64,000 nucleotides of DNA from Margaritifera margaritifera (GCA_029931535.1 JAQPZY010001558.1:806001-870000); one strand, 5' to 3'; positions 12,346-23,878 are shown, numbered from the stretch's first letter. A program made the numbers and translations. Notes: generated by a model from the sequence alone, not told the origin.

Positions 12346-12600
12346 TGGTCCATTCTTTGAGATCGCCATGTGTCGTTTCTAAATTGGACATTGTCCATTC
12401 TTTGGGATCGCCATGTGTTGTTTCTAAATTGGACATTGGACATTCTTCGTGATCGCCATGTGTCGTTTCAAAATTGGACATTGTCCATTCTTCGGGATCG
12501 CCACGTGTCGTTTCTAAATTGGACATTGTCCATTCTTCGGGATCGCCATGTGTCGTTTCTAAATTGGACATTGTCCATTCTTCGGGATCGCCATGTGACG
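12346..12600. repeat. 45-bp minisatellite, about 5.5 copies, open in frame
   Basis: GATCGCCATGTGTCGTTTCT starts at 12361, 12406, 12451, 12496, 12541 and 12586, an exact 45-bp period. Because 45 is 15 codons, a minus-strand frame (12320-12571) reads as repeats of MSNLETTHGDPEEWT with few changes, and the plus strand stays open too. Between copies the substitutions are mostly single bases. No promoter, start context or neighbouring exon supports translation. Confidence 0.9.
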
Positions 12601-12639
12601 TTTAAACGTTCAACAATCGAAACTTGTTTTAGACAACTT

Positions 12640-14268
12640 TAGCGTTTTACCCACAGTTTGAAGCGAGTTACTGTATTTATGTAAATTGTTGTTGTATCTA
12701 AAGATGAAATCCATTTTCATGCCCATGTCACTCGGTAACACAACATATCGTCCCCACAACCAGCTTAGTTTAATTTCACTTTCGAATCTGTTATGTTTTT
12801 ACTGAAATTTTACAATGATGAATTCATATTTGTTATAACCTTAATCTTCTAAATTAATAGCTCCATCAACTCGTAAACAGTGTCTGATACTGTTGAAACA
12901 GACATTGTATTATATGTTATGTTTGTATCTGTACACCTATAGCTAAAATCTTATACTTTGATTCAATCTAGCTATCCCCTCATCTGTTAATCCATTGCTA
13001 TCTTGCAAAGCTCAGCCAGTAAGTTCATCATTCTCTGCCAATTAATTTATTTCATCGGCTAACAAGTAGAGTATATTATTTTAAGACTGGAGTCTATAAT
13101 ATATGAGTCAACAAAAGCATCATAGTGTCTACGTCTTTGCGTGAACCTTATTAAGTCCATTGTTCGGACTTTTAAAAAACTGATGTGTTGAACAATATTC
13201 ACATATATTTCGTATATGGCATCGGGTTTTCTTGTGCAAATACACCAGGCTTCTATGCACTGTTGTTTTCCATATTCACAGGTAATTATTTGTTATTTTC
13301 TCTCTGTAATATTGTCATTTCATCAACTATAATCCCCGCTTCTTTGACACAATCCTTGCATCTATGTTATTTTGTATTTCGTGTCTTCCAGTTCTTATAT
13401 CTGTCTTTCTGTGTTGCGTTTGGAACACTGTACAACCGGTTGCACCTATTGTACATGTTGTTCCTTCAGAACACCTAAACTCAGGTGGCGAGCGTATGTC
13501 AAATATTGATTGTATCATTTATTTTTGTAGCTCGTTTTCAATTAGTACTAAATATCAAATGAAAGCTCTGAAAGCATTGCATCATCAAAATCTGTATATC
13601 AGCATAATTGGAAAGGTGTATTGGATTTTACTTCATCCATGTGGTCTAAAAACTCCTCCATACTTACTGATTTTGGTTAATTTTCTGTTCATTACTTGTG
13701 ATTTGATCTTTTATATATGTGCTTCAATTGTACACCGTTAACATTTTGTCCATGAAATACTCAGTTAATGGTGTAGCTGGCGTCGATACTATAATTTCTT
13801 TAAATAATATTTTAATGAAGTTTAAATGTCCTCATGATTTGGATCAACATTTATGAGATTTTCATTAACTTTTATTTTGTTCAATATCTCATAGACTAAC
13901 TTGTCATCTTTAAATGGTATTTATATTTTTTTCAGATTTGCTTACATGTAGTTGAATCAACTTTATATTTCTGAATTTTATCTCTTTTCATTTATTATGT
14001 AACGTCCTTTATTACCCTATTAGTACACAGTAGATTATGGTCGCCTTATCACGTTTGTCATGTCTAATCATTTTGTAGCTTACTGCTGATGTATTTGGAT
14101 GTATTTTCTTTTTTACCTCTAGTATTTAAAATGTCAGGCATGGTTTTATTCCTTCATTGTCTATTGCACCATTTTGTTTTGTCACATTAAAAAAATTGAT
14201 TATTTAAAAAAAAAACCGCAATGTTTTCACTATTCTGGATACTTTTTTCATATATTGTGCTTTCTCCA
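12640..14268. mobile_element. Direct-duplication copy A, downstream of integrase remnant
   Basis: This block aligns by eye with 17910-20165. Shared anchors in the same order include CATGTCACTCGGTA (12726 and 17943), GTGTCTGATACTGT (about 12880 and 18110), TTTATTTCATCGGC against ATTTCATCAGCCG (about 13048 and 18295), and the chromodomain region at the right end. It is shorter than copy B, so copies have gained or lost sequence. No complete gene is readable. It is probably the 3' flank of a Polinton-like integrase. Confidence 0.6.
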
Positions 14269-14269
14269 A

Positions 14270-14512
14270 TTATTTTATTTGCACGATATTTTCAGCTGGT
14301 TCTTGGTTCTTGAGCGATTCATCATACCCTTTTTACTTTACGGGGATGTACTTTTTACCATTAATTCTTTTGGTCTTCAAGATCTTTTCAACTTTGTATA
14401 TGTCATCTTGTTTGTCCAAGTGAGATAACTCTTCTTCGGAAAATATGCCTTGTATGTGTCCTCTCCGTTCAAATATTCTTGTTTGTAAACGATTGGATCA
14501 CCTAAAATTACT
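14270..14512 (-). pseudogene. Polinton-like integrase C-terminus with chromodomain (copy A)
   Basis: Read on the minus strand from about 14512 to the stop at 14270-14272, this encodes the C-terminal tail of an rve-type integrase. A GDPIVYKQEY segment is followed by GIFSEEEL and then a chromodomain-like block (DDIYKVEKILKTKRINGKKY, then KGYDES and EPAENI). Known Polinton/Maverick integrases end in such a chromodomain. An in-frame TAA replaces the Trp expected before KGYDES, and the conserved Trp before EPAENI is Gln. The catalytic part is missing here: the reading stops where the plus-strand polymerase remnant begins at about 14540. Confidence 0.7.
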
Positions 14513-14541
14513 GAACGTACAAAGGTAGCTATTTATTACTA

Positions 14542-15062
14542 AAAGCTGTCGATAAATTCGAAAAAGACTTATTCAGACCGATGAACAATTCAGACTTTGG
14601 AAAGGAAATAGAAAACATCAGAAAGAGGAGACTACTAGCAACCGATGCTGATTCATTGTGTATCTATGTTGAAACAGAAACGTCAAATTCTGTTGACATT
14701 AGAGACTATCCTATCCTAAGGATAAACTGTTTGGTTAACTACAAATGAATAAAACTATATCCAGCGTTTTCAAAGATGAGCTAACCCCGTGTACTGATTA
14801 GAGAGTTATGTGGGTTAAGGTCCAAGTTCTATTCATTTAAGCAGGACAAAGACAAAAAGAACTTTTGTAAACGAATAAAAAAATGCATGATCAAAAAGAA
14901 TTTAAAATTCGACATGTACCGATAGTATTTTTAGGAACAAAATGAAAATTATTAATTTACTCAGGTCATACAATCACGAGATGTATAAAATCAACATGAG
15001 CAAAGTAGCACCGAGTTCTTACAATGATAAATGTTTTTGTAGTGAATAACATAAATACAGTA
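14542..15062 (+). pseudogene. DNA polymerase B (Polinton type) C-terminal remnant
   Basis: Plus-strand reading shows MNNSDFGKEIENIRKR (the NNSxxGKxxEN form of polymerase motif B). This runs directly into ATDADSLCIYVETE, a TDxDS motif C. It is followed by CGLRSKFYSFKQ, then KRIKKCMIKK, and a C-terminal SYNHEMYKINMSKVA block. These are landmarks of protein-primed family B polymerases of Polinton-like elements. In intact relatives tens of residues separate motifs B and C, so an internal deletion is likely. Stop codons interrupt the frame, so no polymerase could be made. It lies head-away from the integrase remnant on its left. Confidence 0.75.
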
Positions 15063-15974
15063 TCCTTATAATGAAACGCAAACGCAAGTCTCATAAAAGT
15101 TTGTTTCTTTTGCTCTGGTTCAAAGTATGTACAATCACTCTTGTGCACCATCTTTTCCTGCTTATTATGATGTATGTACTTAAACGTACGTCGATATTCT
15201 AGTATTATCCAGCGAAAGAAATTAAGTCTGGCCTTCGGCACACGACGTTGTTGCTTAGGGACGGTGACGTCTTGTATTAAATACTTGTAAGCAAAAAGTG
15301 CAACAAATTTGTATTTTTATTTTACCTGGTTATCAGAAGGTTGGTAAAAATAATCATTCAGTTTAGGTTGCTTTTGTTTTTTTTATGTTTTATGTTATCA
15401 TCAGGATCGAGTAAATTATTTTTATTATCAGCATCACAAGCAGACGCATAAAGAAAATAAGCTTCGTCCAGTTTAAAGTCCATGTGCTATCTATTGTAAG
15501 CAAAATAAAAATTGAATAATCAACCTTGTAATTTCTTCAATGTCCCAATAGGGGACCTATTGACATATTAAAAAGCTTCCTTAAAAGCATGCCGTATGTA
15601 AGCGTAAGTGTAATAACAGATTTAAGTGCTAGTTTGATAGCTTTTGCTGGTTACCTCTTTGTATGTTCCTTTTACAATAGCTATGTTCAATTCCTGTTAG
15701 TACTCTGCTATTTCTGTAGAAACGAAGCTATTGTTATTTTGTCTTCAGCAAATCCCAATTCTTGTTCTAGCCGTGACTTACCCATTTCTTCGCTATTTAA
15801 ATAACAAAAAAAGTTATGGGTGGTGAAGATTTTGAACTAAAAGAATTTGAACATCTTGATGATTAGCATGATGCTGGTGATGCTGATTATGATAATCATC
15901 ATCATGGTGCTGCTGATGCTGATAATTGTTTTAGACGGCACTTTTAACAAAATATTGACTATATCATGCTGAGG
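15063..15974. other. Gene-poor stretch downstream of the polymerase remnant
   Basis: No recognisable gene. The plus-strand frame 15589-15804 has hydrophobic stretches but no known family. A cryptic GAT/CAT/GCT trinucleotide-rich tract lies at about 15855-15925. Confidence 0.5.
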
Positions 15975-16102
15975 AAATGGGGCTAAAAGCCTTTTCCAAG
16001 GACACATCAAGGCAGCCTACCAAGGCTGGTCTTGTCGGCATCAATCCCACACCCTTGGATTATGAATCACGCACTCTTTGCTAACTGAGCTACCGCGACT
16101 CC
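15975..16102 (-). mobile_element. tRNA-derived SINE (minus strand)
   Basis: On the minus strand the sequence starts GGAGTCGCGGTAGCTCAGTT, with an A box (TAGCTCAGTTAGC, plus-strand 16080-16092) and a B box (GGGATTGATGCC, plus-strand 16037-16048) at tRNA-like spacing. The region further left (CAGCCTACCAAGGCTGG) may be SINE body. A cryptic GAT-repeat tract flanks both sides. Confidence 0.6.
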
Positions 16103-16463
16103 TCTGCTGCTGATGATGATGATGACGATACAAGACCAACACAATATAAAATTCAGGTCAATGATCCTGTAAATCATCCTAGTAGTTTTGATGACGATGA
16201 TACAAGACCAAAAGTGTATGATGACAGCAAAATGAAATTGAAGGTCTTATTAAAAAATGATGGTTGTGTTGTAGCTGATAATTTAATAAGCAGATGTTGA
16301 AACAGTACGTATAGAGATAACAATAGTAAAATTATGCGTACAACCTATCGGAAGATACGCTGATTAAAGAGTATTTCAAAAATCACCCAGAATAGCGAAA
16401 CAAATTTTAATCACCTAGCTCAAAAGAGTGATTATTATATTAAATATACTTAGAAACTCATAA

Positions 16464-16820
16464 ATGGCACAGCCTGTGCAAAGCACAACGCATTTTAAAT
16501 ATCCGATTGTACTTACTATTGTGCAAAGGCAACTAATACAAGACATTGGAGGTTTGCCTACACTGGAAGACATTTTGAACGATAAGAACGAATTATATAG
16601 GATAATTGAAGAAGGAAATACTGAATTGAATGAATTAATTCGTGAATTGATGTCTCCGAGTAAGGAAACTGGAGCTAAGGAAGAAGAATCCGGAAATAAA
16701 AATGATGACGTAGTTAAAAAAAGGAAAATGTTTCGAAGGCTATTTATCTTACAAGAAAAATATCCAATTGTAAAAAGATTATTTACACCTCAAGAAGAAA
16801 GGGAGATGTGGGGATATTAA
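16464..16820 (+). CDS. Intact 118-aa hypothetical protein in a Polinton graveyard
   Basis: An uninterrupted plus-strand ORF of 118 codons opens ATGGCACAG, preceded by an AT-rich TATTAAATATAC (about 16439-16450). The protein is hydrophilic and highly charged, with an acidic/basic block at about residues 68-90 (KETGAKEEESGNKNDD, then KKRK). It ends RLFTPQEEREMWGY. No membrane segment or catalytic motif is seen. Its neighbours are decayed Polinton-like polymerase, integrase and membrane-protein remnants, so it may be an accessory gene of such an element that has stayed open. I do not recognise the family. A chance survivor is possible. Confidence 0.45.
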   Translation: MAQPVQSTTHFKYPIVLTIVQRQLIQDIGGLPTLEDILNDKNELYRIIEEGNTELNELIRELMSPSKETGAKEEESGNKNDDVVKKRKMFRRLFILQEKYPIVKRLFTPQEEREMWGY

Positions 16821-17280
16821 AAGGCTGTTAAAGTTGTCACATAAAATATAAACTGCTAAACAGAACTTGAATATCGTGACCAACAGATAAGAAGACTTGA
16901 AGATGAAACTGAAGAAACAAAAAAAAAAATATTTAAAAAAAAAAAAATTAAAAAAAAAATAATAATATATTACAAAATGAACTAGACACAAATTAAAATT
17001 ATGAAATCAGAATTAACTGAAAATATGGAGGCCAAAAAAAACAACAAAAAAACAAAACAAAACAAAGAAAGATGTATATTCCCTGTCGGAAAAAGACTAA
17101 AATTTTTATTCAAGGAAAAGTGTGTAACAATAGATTCTATGGCTACAGAGACATGAATGAATATAATTAACATTTTCTCTGACTATTGCAATTTGGTAAA
17201 AAGGTTCTGTAACAGGTGATGTTCAATGTCAACATACCTCTACATAACCTATTACACTTACTCCAGTCGAATCATTTGTT
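16821..17280. other. Poly-A-rich spacer
   Basis: Several A-runs (about 16919-16960 and 17033-17065) with broken Lys-rich reading on the plus strand. No gene is recognisable. Confidence 0.5.
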
Positions 17281-17487
17281 GACAAAATTAAAAAGAGCCT
17301 GAAAACTTTACCCAATTATTTCTTTGGTTTATCCTAGAAAATAGCAGCAGCGTTGGCTGGAATTATTGGTAGTGTGATCACTTGGTTGCTTAGAACTGCT
17401 GTTCCTTTCCTTGTTAATCATGTTATTTTACTTATTTTTAGCGTTAGTGTGTTTGTTACTTGCATTTTTTATCAAAGGGGTAAATAA
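17281..17487 (+). pseudogene. Small membrane-protein remnant
   Basis: One plus-strand frame reads DKIKKSLKTLPNYFFGLS, then a TAG at 17335-17337, then KIAAALAGIIGSVITWLLR and a second hydrophobic stretch ending at TAA 17485-17487. Two hydrophobic segments with a Gly-rich first helix suggest a small membrane protein. Its position among Polinton-like remnants suggests it belonged to one, but the family is not identified. The in-frame TAG would truncate it. Confidence 0.4.
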
Positions 17488-17909
17488 AGAATCTAGAAGA
17501 GTAAGAGGTTAGTAAATTATTTCATAAAGTTAACCAAAACAACTCCCACAACAATGAGTCTCCAAATAAATGATTATTTCTTTATTTCATAATCAGACTT
17601 ATTATGTGCTTCGCTATCAGTTGTGTGGGGTTTGTGACGTTTATGAATTTAGATGTGTCCTTTGAACATCAGAATATCGGATTACATTAGCAGATCTGAT
17701 AGTAGGATCATCATAGTCATTACAATCCTTCTCCTCTACATGACTTTTTGACTTTTGGCCACCTCGTGTTCTCTTTTGTCCTCTGCAATGGTTTGCCTTA
17801 TAATCACAGTTGTTTATTAGCATTTGGAATACATCTCTTTATAACCATAGTATTGATGTTAGGATTGACTCTAGTTTAATCGAGTCACTGGATTTTTCTT
17901 AAATTGTTC

Positions 17910-20165
17910 TTATATTCGACGATACCACCCATTTTCATTACCATGTCACTCGGTAGCAAAAAGAAACTGTCATAACCAACAAAATTACTAGTAATTAGAC
18001 ATATCATTTTTGAATTTGTTATGTATTGCTAGAATTTTACCATGACGTTTCATCTATGTCGTAAGCTTGCTGACGTAATATTAATAGCTCCATTTGCTTT
18101 TTATTAGTGTCTGATACTGTCGAATAAGACTGTGTAATGGATGTTCAGTTATGTACCTGTGCACCTAAGATGTAGATTCAATATGGTATAATGTTTTGAT
18201 TTAATCTCGAAATAATTTTATTTGTCGGAACATTGCTATATTGAAGAATGAAGTATGTCCAGTCTGTTGGTTCGTCTTTGTCTACCATATAATTCATTTC
18301 ATCAGCCGACAATGTCGTCCAGTATATAACAGTAACAGCTCCATAGTTATATTTACAATTATGAGTAGCTTACACAACACCATATGTAGGCTCCACAAAA
18401 CCATTGTGTACAGTTTTATGTTCTTCTCACCAATCTTCTATCAAGTATTTCTTTCTTTCCTTGACGTATATACAGTCATGCCGTCGTGGAATTCTAAAAT
18501 TGTTGCAGACAAAATTATTATTATTATATTGTCATATCAATGCAATTGTTATTTGATTTTGAATACATCGTTGTCTGGTGAAGGTATTTTGCATTCAGTT
18601 TTTGCATCTAGAAACAAACATAAAATGTCTATACTGATTTCACCAACTCTGGTACATTTTAATCTATAAATGCCAGTGGGAAATCTCACAACCAGTTCTG
18701 ACATCCACACTGCCCAGATTAGTTGATTCTGCCAGAATCTAGTGCCACACTGTGATTTGTATTTTTCATAGAGTCATCTCTTTCAAAGTTTAAAGTGTAG
18801 TTATCAACATATTTAATGACTTGTATGTGAAAACGTTAGTTTCAGTATAGTAAATTTTTATCTCTTTAAATTAACATTCACACGTTAATCTGGTTTTGGT
18901 GAATTAACCAGTTTAATGCATTAAATTGAGTTACACAACAAGGGTAATGTGCTGTAATTGTTAGAGTTTTATTTCAATCTATAATCCACTTATCCACGAT
19001 AAAGTCTTAGCTTTATTAATTAAAAATTTCGAATTTTTAACAGGGTGCACCTTTACTTCGTATATGAAATTGCTTTTTCTAATGCAAATATATTGAGCCT
19101 TTATTTACTGTTTTTCCACATTATCGTGTAATTATATGTTGATTTTTCTCCCTAATATTGTCCATTTCCTCCATTGTAATAACAAATTAATCTTGTTTCT
19201 GGTACACAATATCTGTATCCCTTGTAGTCTGTAATTCGCTTTTCGGTTTTGCCTATCGGTTCTTTCTGTTGCATTTGTAACCTTTTGCAACTACTTTTGT
19301 TCCTTCTGAAGGTGCATCAGGAAACATTGTCTCCTCTGCATATGATTGTAACATTTATTTAAGTGTTTTTAGTTCAGTTTTTAACAAATGAACGTTTTGT
19401 AAAAACTGATTATTCAAAATCTGTATATATAAACACTGTCATAGGTGTTATGGTTTTTACTTCATCCATATGGTGCAAAATTTCTTCCCATATCAACTGA
19501 TTTTTATTCATATTTGAGACTGAAAGTTTTGGGAATTAATTAAAAGTGTTCGTTGGTCTCAGAGAAATGTATGTTTATTTAGTATCTGTGTGAATCGCTT
19601 CTTTGAATGAATAAAATTTGAGAAACGTTTTAATGGCATCATGATCGCATCAATATCTATGTGATCTGTAGTGTGTTCAAAATATTGTAGACCAGCTTAT
19701 AGTCTTCTACAGTGTATTTGTTTTCAGCGTTTTTTTTTAGATGTAATAGGATTTTACTTCATTTGTTTTAATGTTTTCTCTTTAAATTTCTTGTGTGATA
19801 TCATGTATGACCATGGTAGGACATTACCTACATTATAGTCGCCATTTCATGTTTTTCATGTGTACCGTGTTGTTATTTAACTGTGATGTTTTTGAATGCA
19901 CTTTCTTTTTTCCGTCTGTTTTTTATATATATTTTTTTTATTATTTTTTTTATCAATTTCAAATTCCCATGAAGTGCATGTTTTAACTCCGTTTTCTAAT
20001 GCGTTGTTGTTGTTTTATTCTTCTTCACATCTGCCAAATTATAGAAAGACGTTATTTTTTTTAAAAAAATGTTCATGCACAGAAACACTGCTATCTATGC
20101 ATTGTGCTTTAAAAATTTTCGTAGGATAGTTGTCTTTGACACATCATTTATTTTAATGGAATGAT
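17910..20165. mobile_element. Direct-duplication copy B, downstream of integrase remnant
   Basis: The same ordered anchors as 12640-14268, in the same orientation and about 5.2 kb away, but roughly 600 bp longer. Divergence is substantial, so the duplication is old or represents two independent insertions of one family. No intact gene is readable in it. Confidence 0.6.
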
Positions 20166-20168
20166 TTA

Positions 20169-21200
20169 TTATGCTGGCTCCCAACTGTTAAACGATTCAT
20201 AATATCCTTTACATTTTACAAGTACACACTTTATACCGTCTATTCGTATGGTCCTCAAAATCTGTTCAACTTTATATAAGTCATCTTGTTTTTGTTATAG
20301 AGATAACTCTTTTTCATAAAGCATACTCTCTATATCAGGGTTGTCCAACATACAGCCCGGGGGCCAGAATCCGGCTCGCCCGCCGACCTTTCATAATTTA
20401 TGCCTCATCTTGTGCTTTCTAATACTTTATCTTCCCGAAATTTGCTCACCTGCACCGTGAGTAAGAAAAAATTGCAATGTGGCCCCTCACAAGAAAAGGT
20501 TGGACACCCCTGCTCTATATCTTCTTCATTTAAGACTTCTAGTTTGTAAACAACCGGATAATTTTACTTGTCTAAATATTTCCTCGAAACAGTTAGGAAG
20601 GCATTCTTTTGCAAAATTTGTTTTATATTTTGAAATTCTGTTTCCGCCAGTTTTGAATTTAGGAGTTCCAAATGTATCAGTTGTCAAATACCCGAAAAGA
20701 TTGATTTATACTTTAGATTTGTTTTCTTTCGTACTCGCTTCAACTGGAGTTTTGTATATTGCTGTGTGATAAGTTTAACTCTATCCATAAAATATATTTG
20801 GTAAAACGCCAACCCATTTTCTGAGGTTTTTTTTAGTCAAACACTTACACATTCGTGTCTTCAGAGTTCTGCTAAACCTTTCCACTACAGATGCTCTCTT
20901 GTCAAAGTAAGTTGAAAAGTACGCAATGTTCCCCTAGTCCAACAAATATTTACCTTTCTTCTTGTAAAAGTCTTTTCCTTTCATAAACTGTATTTTTTAG
21001 GTTTTATCTCTTTTATGATTTCTTCGAAAGCGTCGCATATGTCATCTCTCTTTTTCGTTTACTTTTTGAACTCAAGCGTATTTTGAGAAGACATATATCA
21101 CTGTCAAAATGTATTTGTATCGATCATTATATTTGTCGTCTGTTTGCATGTCAGCAATGTCTGCATTTCACTGGTCATCTACGAGACATACCTAGACCTT
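20169..21200 (-). pseudogene. Polinton-like integrase remnant with chromodomain (copy B)
   Basis: Minus-strand reading gives the catalytic core and tail of an rve-fold integrase. From about 21190 downward one sees ADIADMQTDDKYNDRYKY and ILTVIYVFSKYA (first acidic residue region), then SVVERFSRTLKTRM, TAIYKTPVEAS, RISKYKTNFAKECLPN and EEIFRQVKL. The chromodomain is LYKVEQILRTIRIDG with YYESFNSWEPA, stop at 20169-20171. The order matches Polinton/Maverick integrases. Several stops and frame changes break it, including TGA after FSKYA. A hAT MITE (20336-20512) splits the tail. It is longer than copy A and retains part of the catalytic domain. Confidence 0.75.
20336..20512. mobile_element. hAT-type MITE with perfect 8-bp target duplication
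   Basis: The 177-bp element begins CAGGGTTGTCCAAC and ends GTTGGACACCCCTG (terminal inverted repeats with one or two mismatches). It is flanked by CTCTATAT on both sides (20328-20335 and 20513-20520), the 8-bp duplication typical of hAT transposons. The interior is GC-richer than its surroundings. It has no coding capacity. The homologous place in copy A (about 14440-14470) lacks it. Confidence 0.9.
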
Positions 21201-21819
21201 TCTGGGTAAGAAAATTTCTAGCTAGCTTGTGTAATGCGTGTGTATGTTATTCAGTTAAACATTCTTTTAATTATGCGTATTTTATTTTTGTCCCGTTTAG
21301 TTTGTTCCCTCAAATAATTAATATTTGTATAAGCAGCTGCACATTCAGGATCGTAGTAAAGATGCTTTAAACACTGTCCGTTGTCTTTCTCTGCAAAGTC
21401 TCCTAAGTCAGTCATTTAAAACGGTATTAAACATCCGGAGAATATATTCCACTTGAAAAATTATCTTTAAGTGTTATCAACATGCCATCGACAATATCCA
21501 TTGACAAGGGGAATTTTATTTTCAGCAATTTGCATCTTTTAAAATTCCTTTCAAACGTATGAATGCTTTCAGATTTATGTCAAATGTTACCATTCCTATT
21601 GTTGATTCAAAAACAGCTACTTCAGACACTCAGTAAGCACGCGCGATTTTTAATCGAACTTTGTTTTCCATTCATTCTGTCTCTGTTTTTTTTTTAATCG
21701 TTGCAGATTGGCTTTCTGGAAAGTTTACGAGACCTTCGAGCTTTATTGTAAATTTAGCCGAATATAAATTTGTATATTTACTCACATCAAGTACTAGTAG
21801 ATATAAAAGAGATACTTTG
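21201..21819. other. Spacer between integrase remnant and TIR-bounded element
   Basis: Probably the decayed N-terminal side of the minus-strand integrase. I could not read a continuous domain or find a clear end of that element. Confidence 0.4.
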
Positions 21820-21970
21820 CCTCAGCTCGTTTTACCACCATACCACCATTGCTTTGGCGGACTGTGCGCAACGAATAGGGAATTAAATGATAAGACATCA
21901 TTCATCAAGTGGTAAAAACATACATTGTCTGGCCGGAGGAGCCTACCTCCCCCAATTAGGCGGTTTTACA
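21820..21970. repeat. Left terminal inverted repeat of the Polinton-like element
   Basis: It contains ACCACCATACCACCATTG, ACGAATAGGGAATTAA, GGTAAGACATCAT-like and ACCTCCCCCAATTAGGCGG blocks in the same order as the reverse complement of the right end. It carries about 40 extra bases relative to that end. Confidence 0.75.
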
Positions 21971-23039
21971 GCTTCTTCCCAAACGTTACCCATGATATAA
22001 AATATGAAATCGTCAGACAGCCTGGCAATTTTGCTTTCAGGCGGAATGCTGGTATTGGTTATTTCCTCATACATTGCTGTAAGTATTGTTGTGGATCAAT
22101 TTATGTTACCTGCAATGCCCTTTTCTGTAACCCTACCGTTAAGTAGTGCCCAGAAATTATTAACGAGATCCAAAGATAAGTCTCATCTAGTTTAATTTTT
22201 TTTTTACTATCATGTCAATGTCTGTAAGGAAGCTATTAAAATCTTATGCATACTTTATTGCATGCGGTTTAGTGCCGCGGCGTTAACATACGCATAATCA
22301 CTGTGGTAGATGAGCAAATCTTGGTTTTGTTTTGTTTCAATCGTAAAGCCATGTCAATTAATCTTTTATATAGTTTTTGATAAAATCTACTGTTCTTCTC
22401 TATTCCCATGGATAGCGCACGAAGTACAATACCACAGAAAATTTGGTTTGGTTGTTGATGCATTTTGTGCATGTGCTTTGCTAAGTTTATATTTTGTTTT
22501 TTTTTATTTAATTTTAATTTTTATATTTTTACAATTATATAATTTAATGGAAAAAAATTGAAAACATTTTGTCAAAGGAAATATTGTAGTTAAAATGTTT
22601 CCTAGATACTTTCTTGTTGATGCCTTTCTTGACTCTGACTGTGGCAGCTTTGCTTGTGGTTGGGTTTGAAATTTGCGCATCAAAGCAGGCCCCTCAGAAC
22701 GACTATGTTGACAATGGCATTGGTAGTTCACGACTTTCTACTGCAGACAATATTGGATGAGGACGACGGCGCGTTAGGCAGCTACCATTCTTTTAAATTT
22801 ACCATATAAAAAAAAGCGAAAATGCAAATATGAGACCACTCTGGCAACACATTTTTTTGTTCGGCTATTATTGAAAAACCGCATCGTACGCTGGAGGTGC
22901 GCTGGGAATAGGCCTCGAGTCAGAAAGATGTGCCAACGGTTTTGTCGTTCCGACAGACAACCCATAGGTTATTATGAATTCCAAGCAATATTTTTCATGA
23001 TCTACTCGCTGGCTTGGGCTCTTCCTCGGGCTATTAGTT
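21971..23039. other. Left arm of Polinton-like element, no readable gene
   Basis: Between the left TIR and the first recognisable gene remnant I see only short frames. GC content rises after about 22600. The frames at 22774-22965 (minus) and 22871-23113 (plus) overlap antisense and match nothing I know. Confidence 0.45.
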
Positions 23040-23434
23040 CGTATTTTGCGACATGGTCAATTACGACCAAAGTGTATGCCTTGTGCGATGCGCCAGTATT
23101 TCGTTTTCAATAGCTGTGTATTTGTCGACGTCATCTGTGATAAGCTTGAACTCTTCCTAAGAAATTGCATTGTCGCATAGCGCCTTAGACATGTGGTCTG
23201 AAATTGTGTTGAGCTTTGTTTCGGCAAGACGATGCTATACTTGTGCTTGTTATCTTTCATGGATAGTCGCTGACTGAAATAATTTCCACCTAAAGAAATT
23301 AGACTACACTTCAAAGCTATAATCTCAAGGGCAACTGCAATAGGGGCGGATATGATTGTTGACAATATCCAAATCCCCGCCACACTAGTGCCCAGAGACA
23401 CAGCCGTCATTGTAGTGTCAACACAATCCACCAT
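23040..23434 (-). pseudogene. Small Gly/Ala-rich membrane protein remnant of the element
   Basis: The minus-strand ATG at 23434 opens a frame with a hydrophobic N-terminal half (TAVSLGTSVAGIWILS, APIAVALEIIALKCSLISLGG) and then a KHKYS segment. Further on, the better reading lies in another frame: KLNTISDHMSKAL, a TAG, then EEFKLITDDVDKY. So there is at least one frameshift plus one in-frame stop. I recall similar small proteins beside polymerase B and integrase genes in invertebrate Polinton-like elements, but the function is unknown to me. Confidence 0.5.
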
Positions 23435-23538
23435 GTTAGCTGCGGGTTTCTATTTTTTGTATAGAGTAGTTGCTGATGGAAAAAGACTTGCCGAGAAGAT
23501 GAAACAACGCCGGGCGGAAAAAAGCGGATACTGCCACC

Positions 23539-23748
23539 ATGCACGCGGCTCCAGTAGCGACAAGCGCAACGACGGCTCAAGATAAACAGCAGGTGATACG
23601 ATATTATATTTTCTGGGGCGGCCTAGCTTTGGTAGCTGGCCTTCTTTACACCTCATCCCGCGCGCCAGTACAAGTTTGCGGAACACATTTGCAAGCGCCG
23701 TCGGAACGACAGCTAAAAGCAATGTCTCGGGGACCATCCGAACGATAA
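23539..23748 (+). CDS. Small single-pass membrane protein, possibly intact
   Basis: A 69-codon plus-strand ORF (ATG at 23539) with one clear hydrophobic segment, YYIFWGGLALVAGLLY, at about residues 22-37, between a Thr/Ala-rich N-terminus and a polar C-terminus. It sits between other plus- and minus-strand remnants of the element. Short single-pass proteins are usual in Polinton-like elements, where they are thought to include virion membrane components. That role is inference. It could be C-terminally frameshifted. Confidence 0.4.
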   Translation: MHAAPVATSATTAQDKQQVIRYYIFWGGLALVAGLLYTSSRAPVQVCGTHLQAPSERQLKAMSRGPSER

Positions 23749-23878
23749 GCACCGCAGGTGCCCGCAGCATCTAACAGACATACGCTTGACCCCTTTCACA
23801 TGGAATAGTTGTGTGTGTTGGACTTGTCGTAAGAGCAAAATAACATACACTTGTTAATAGCTGAACGCACGTGCACGA

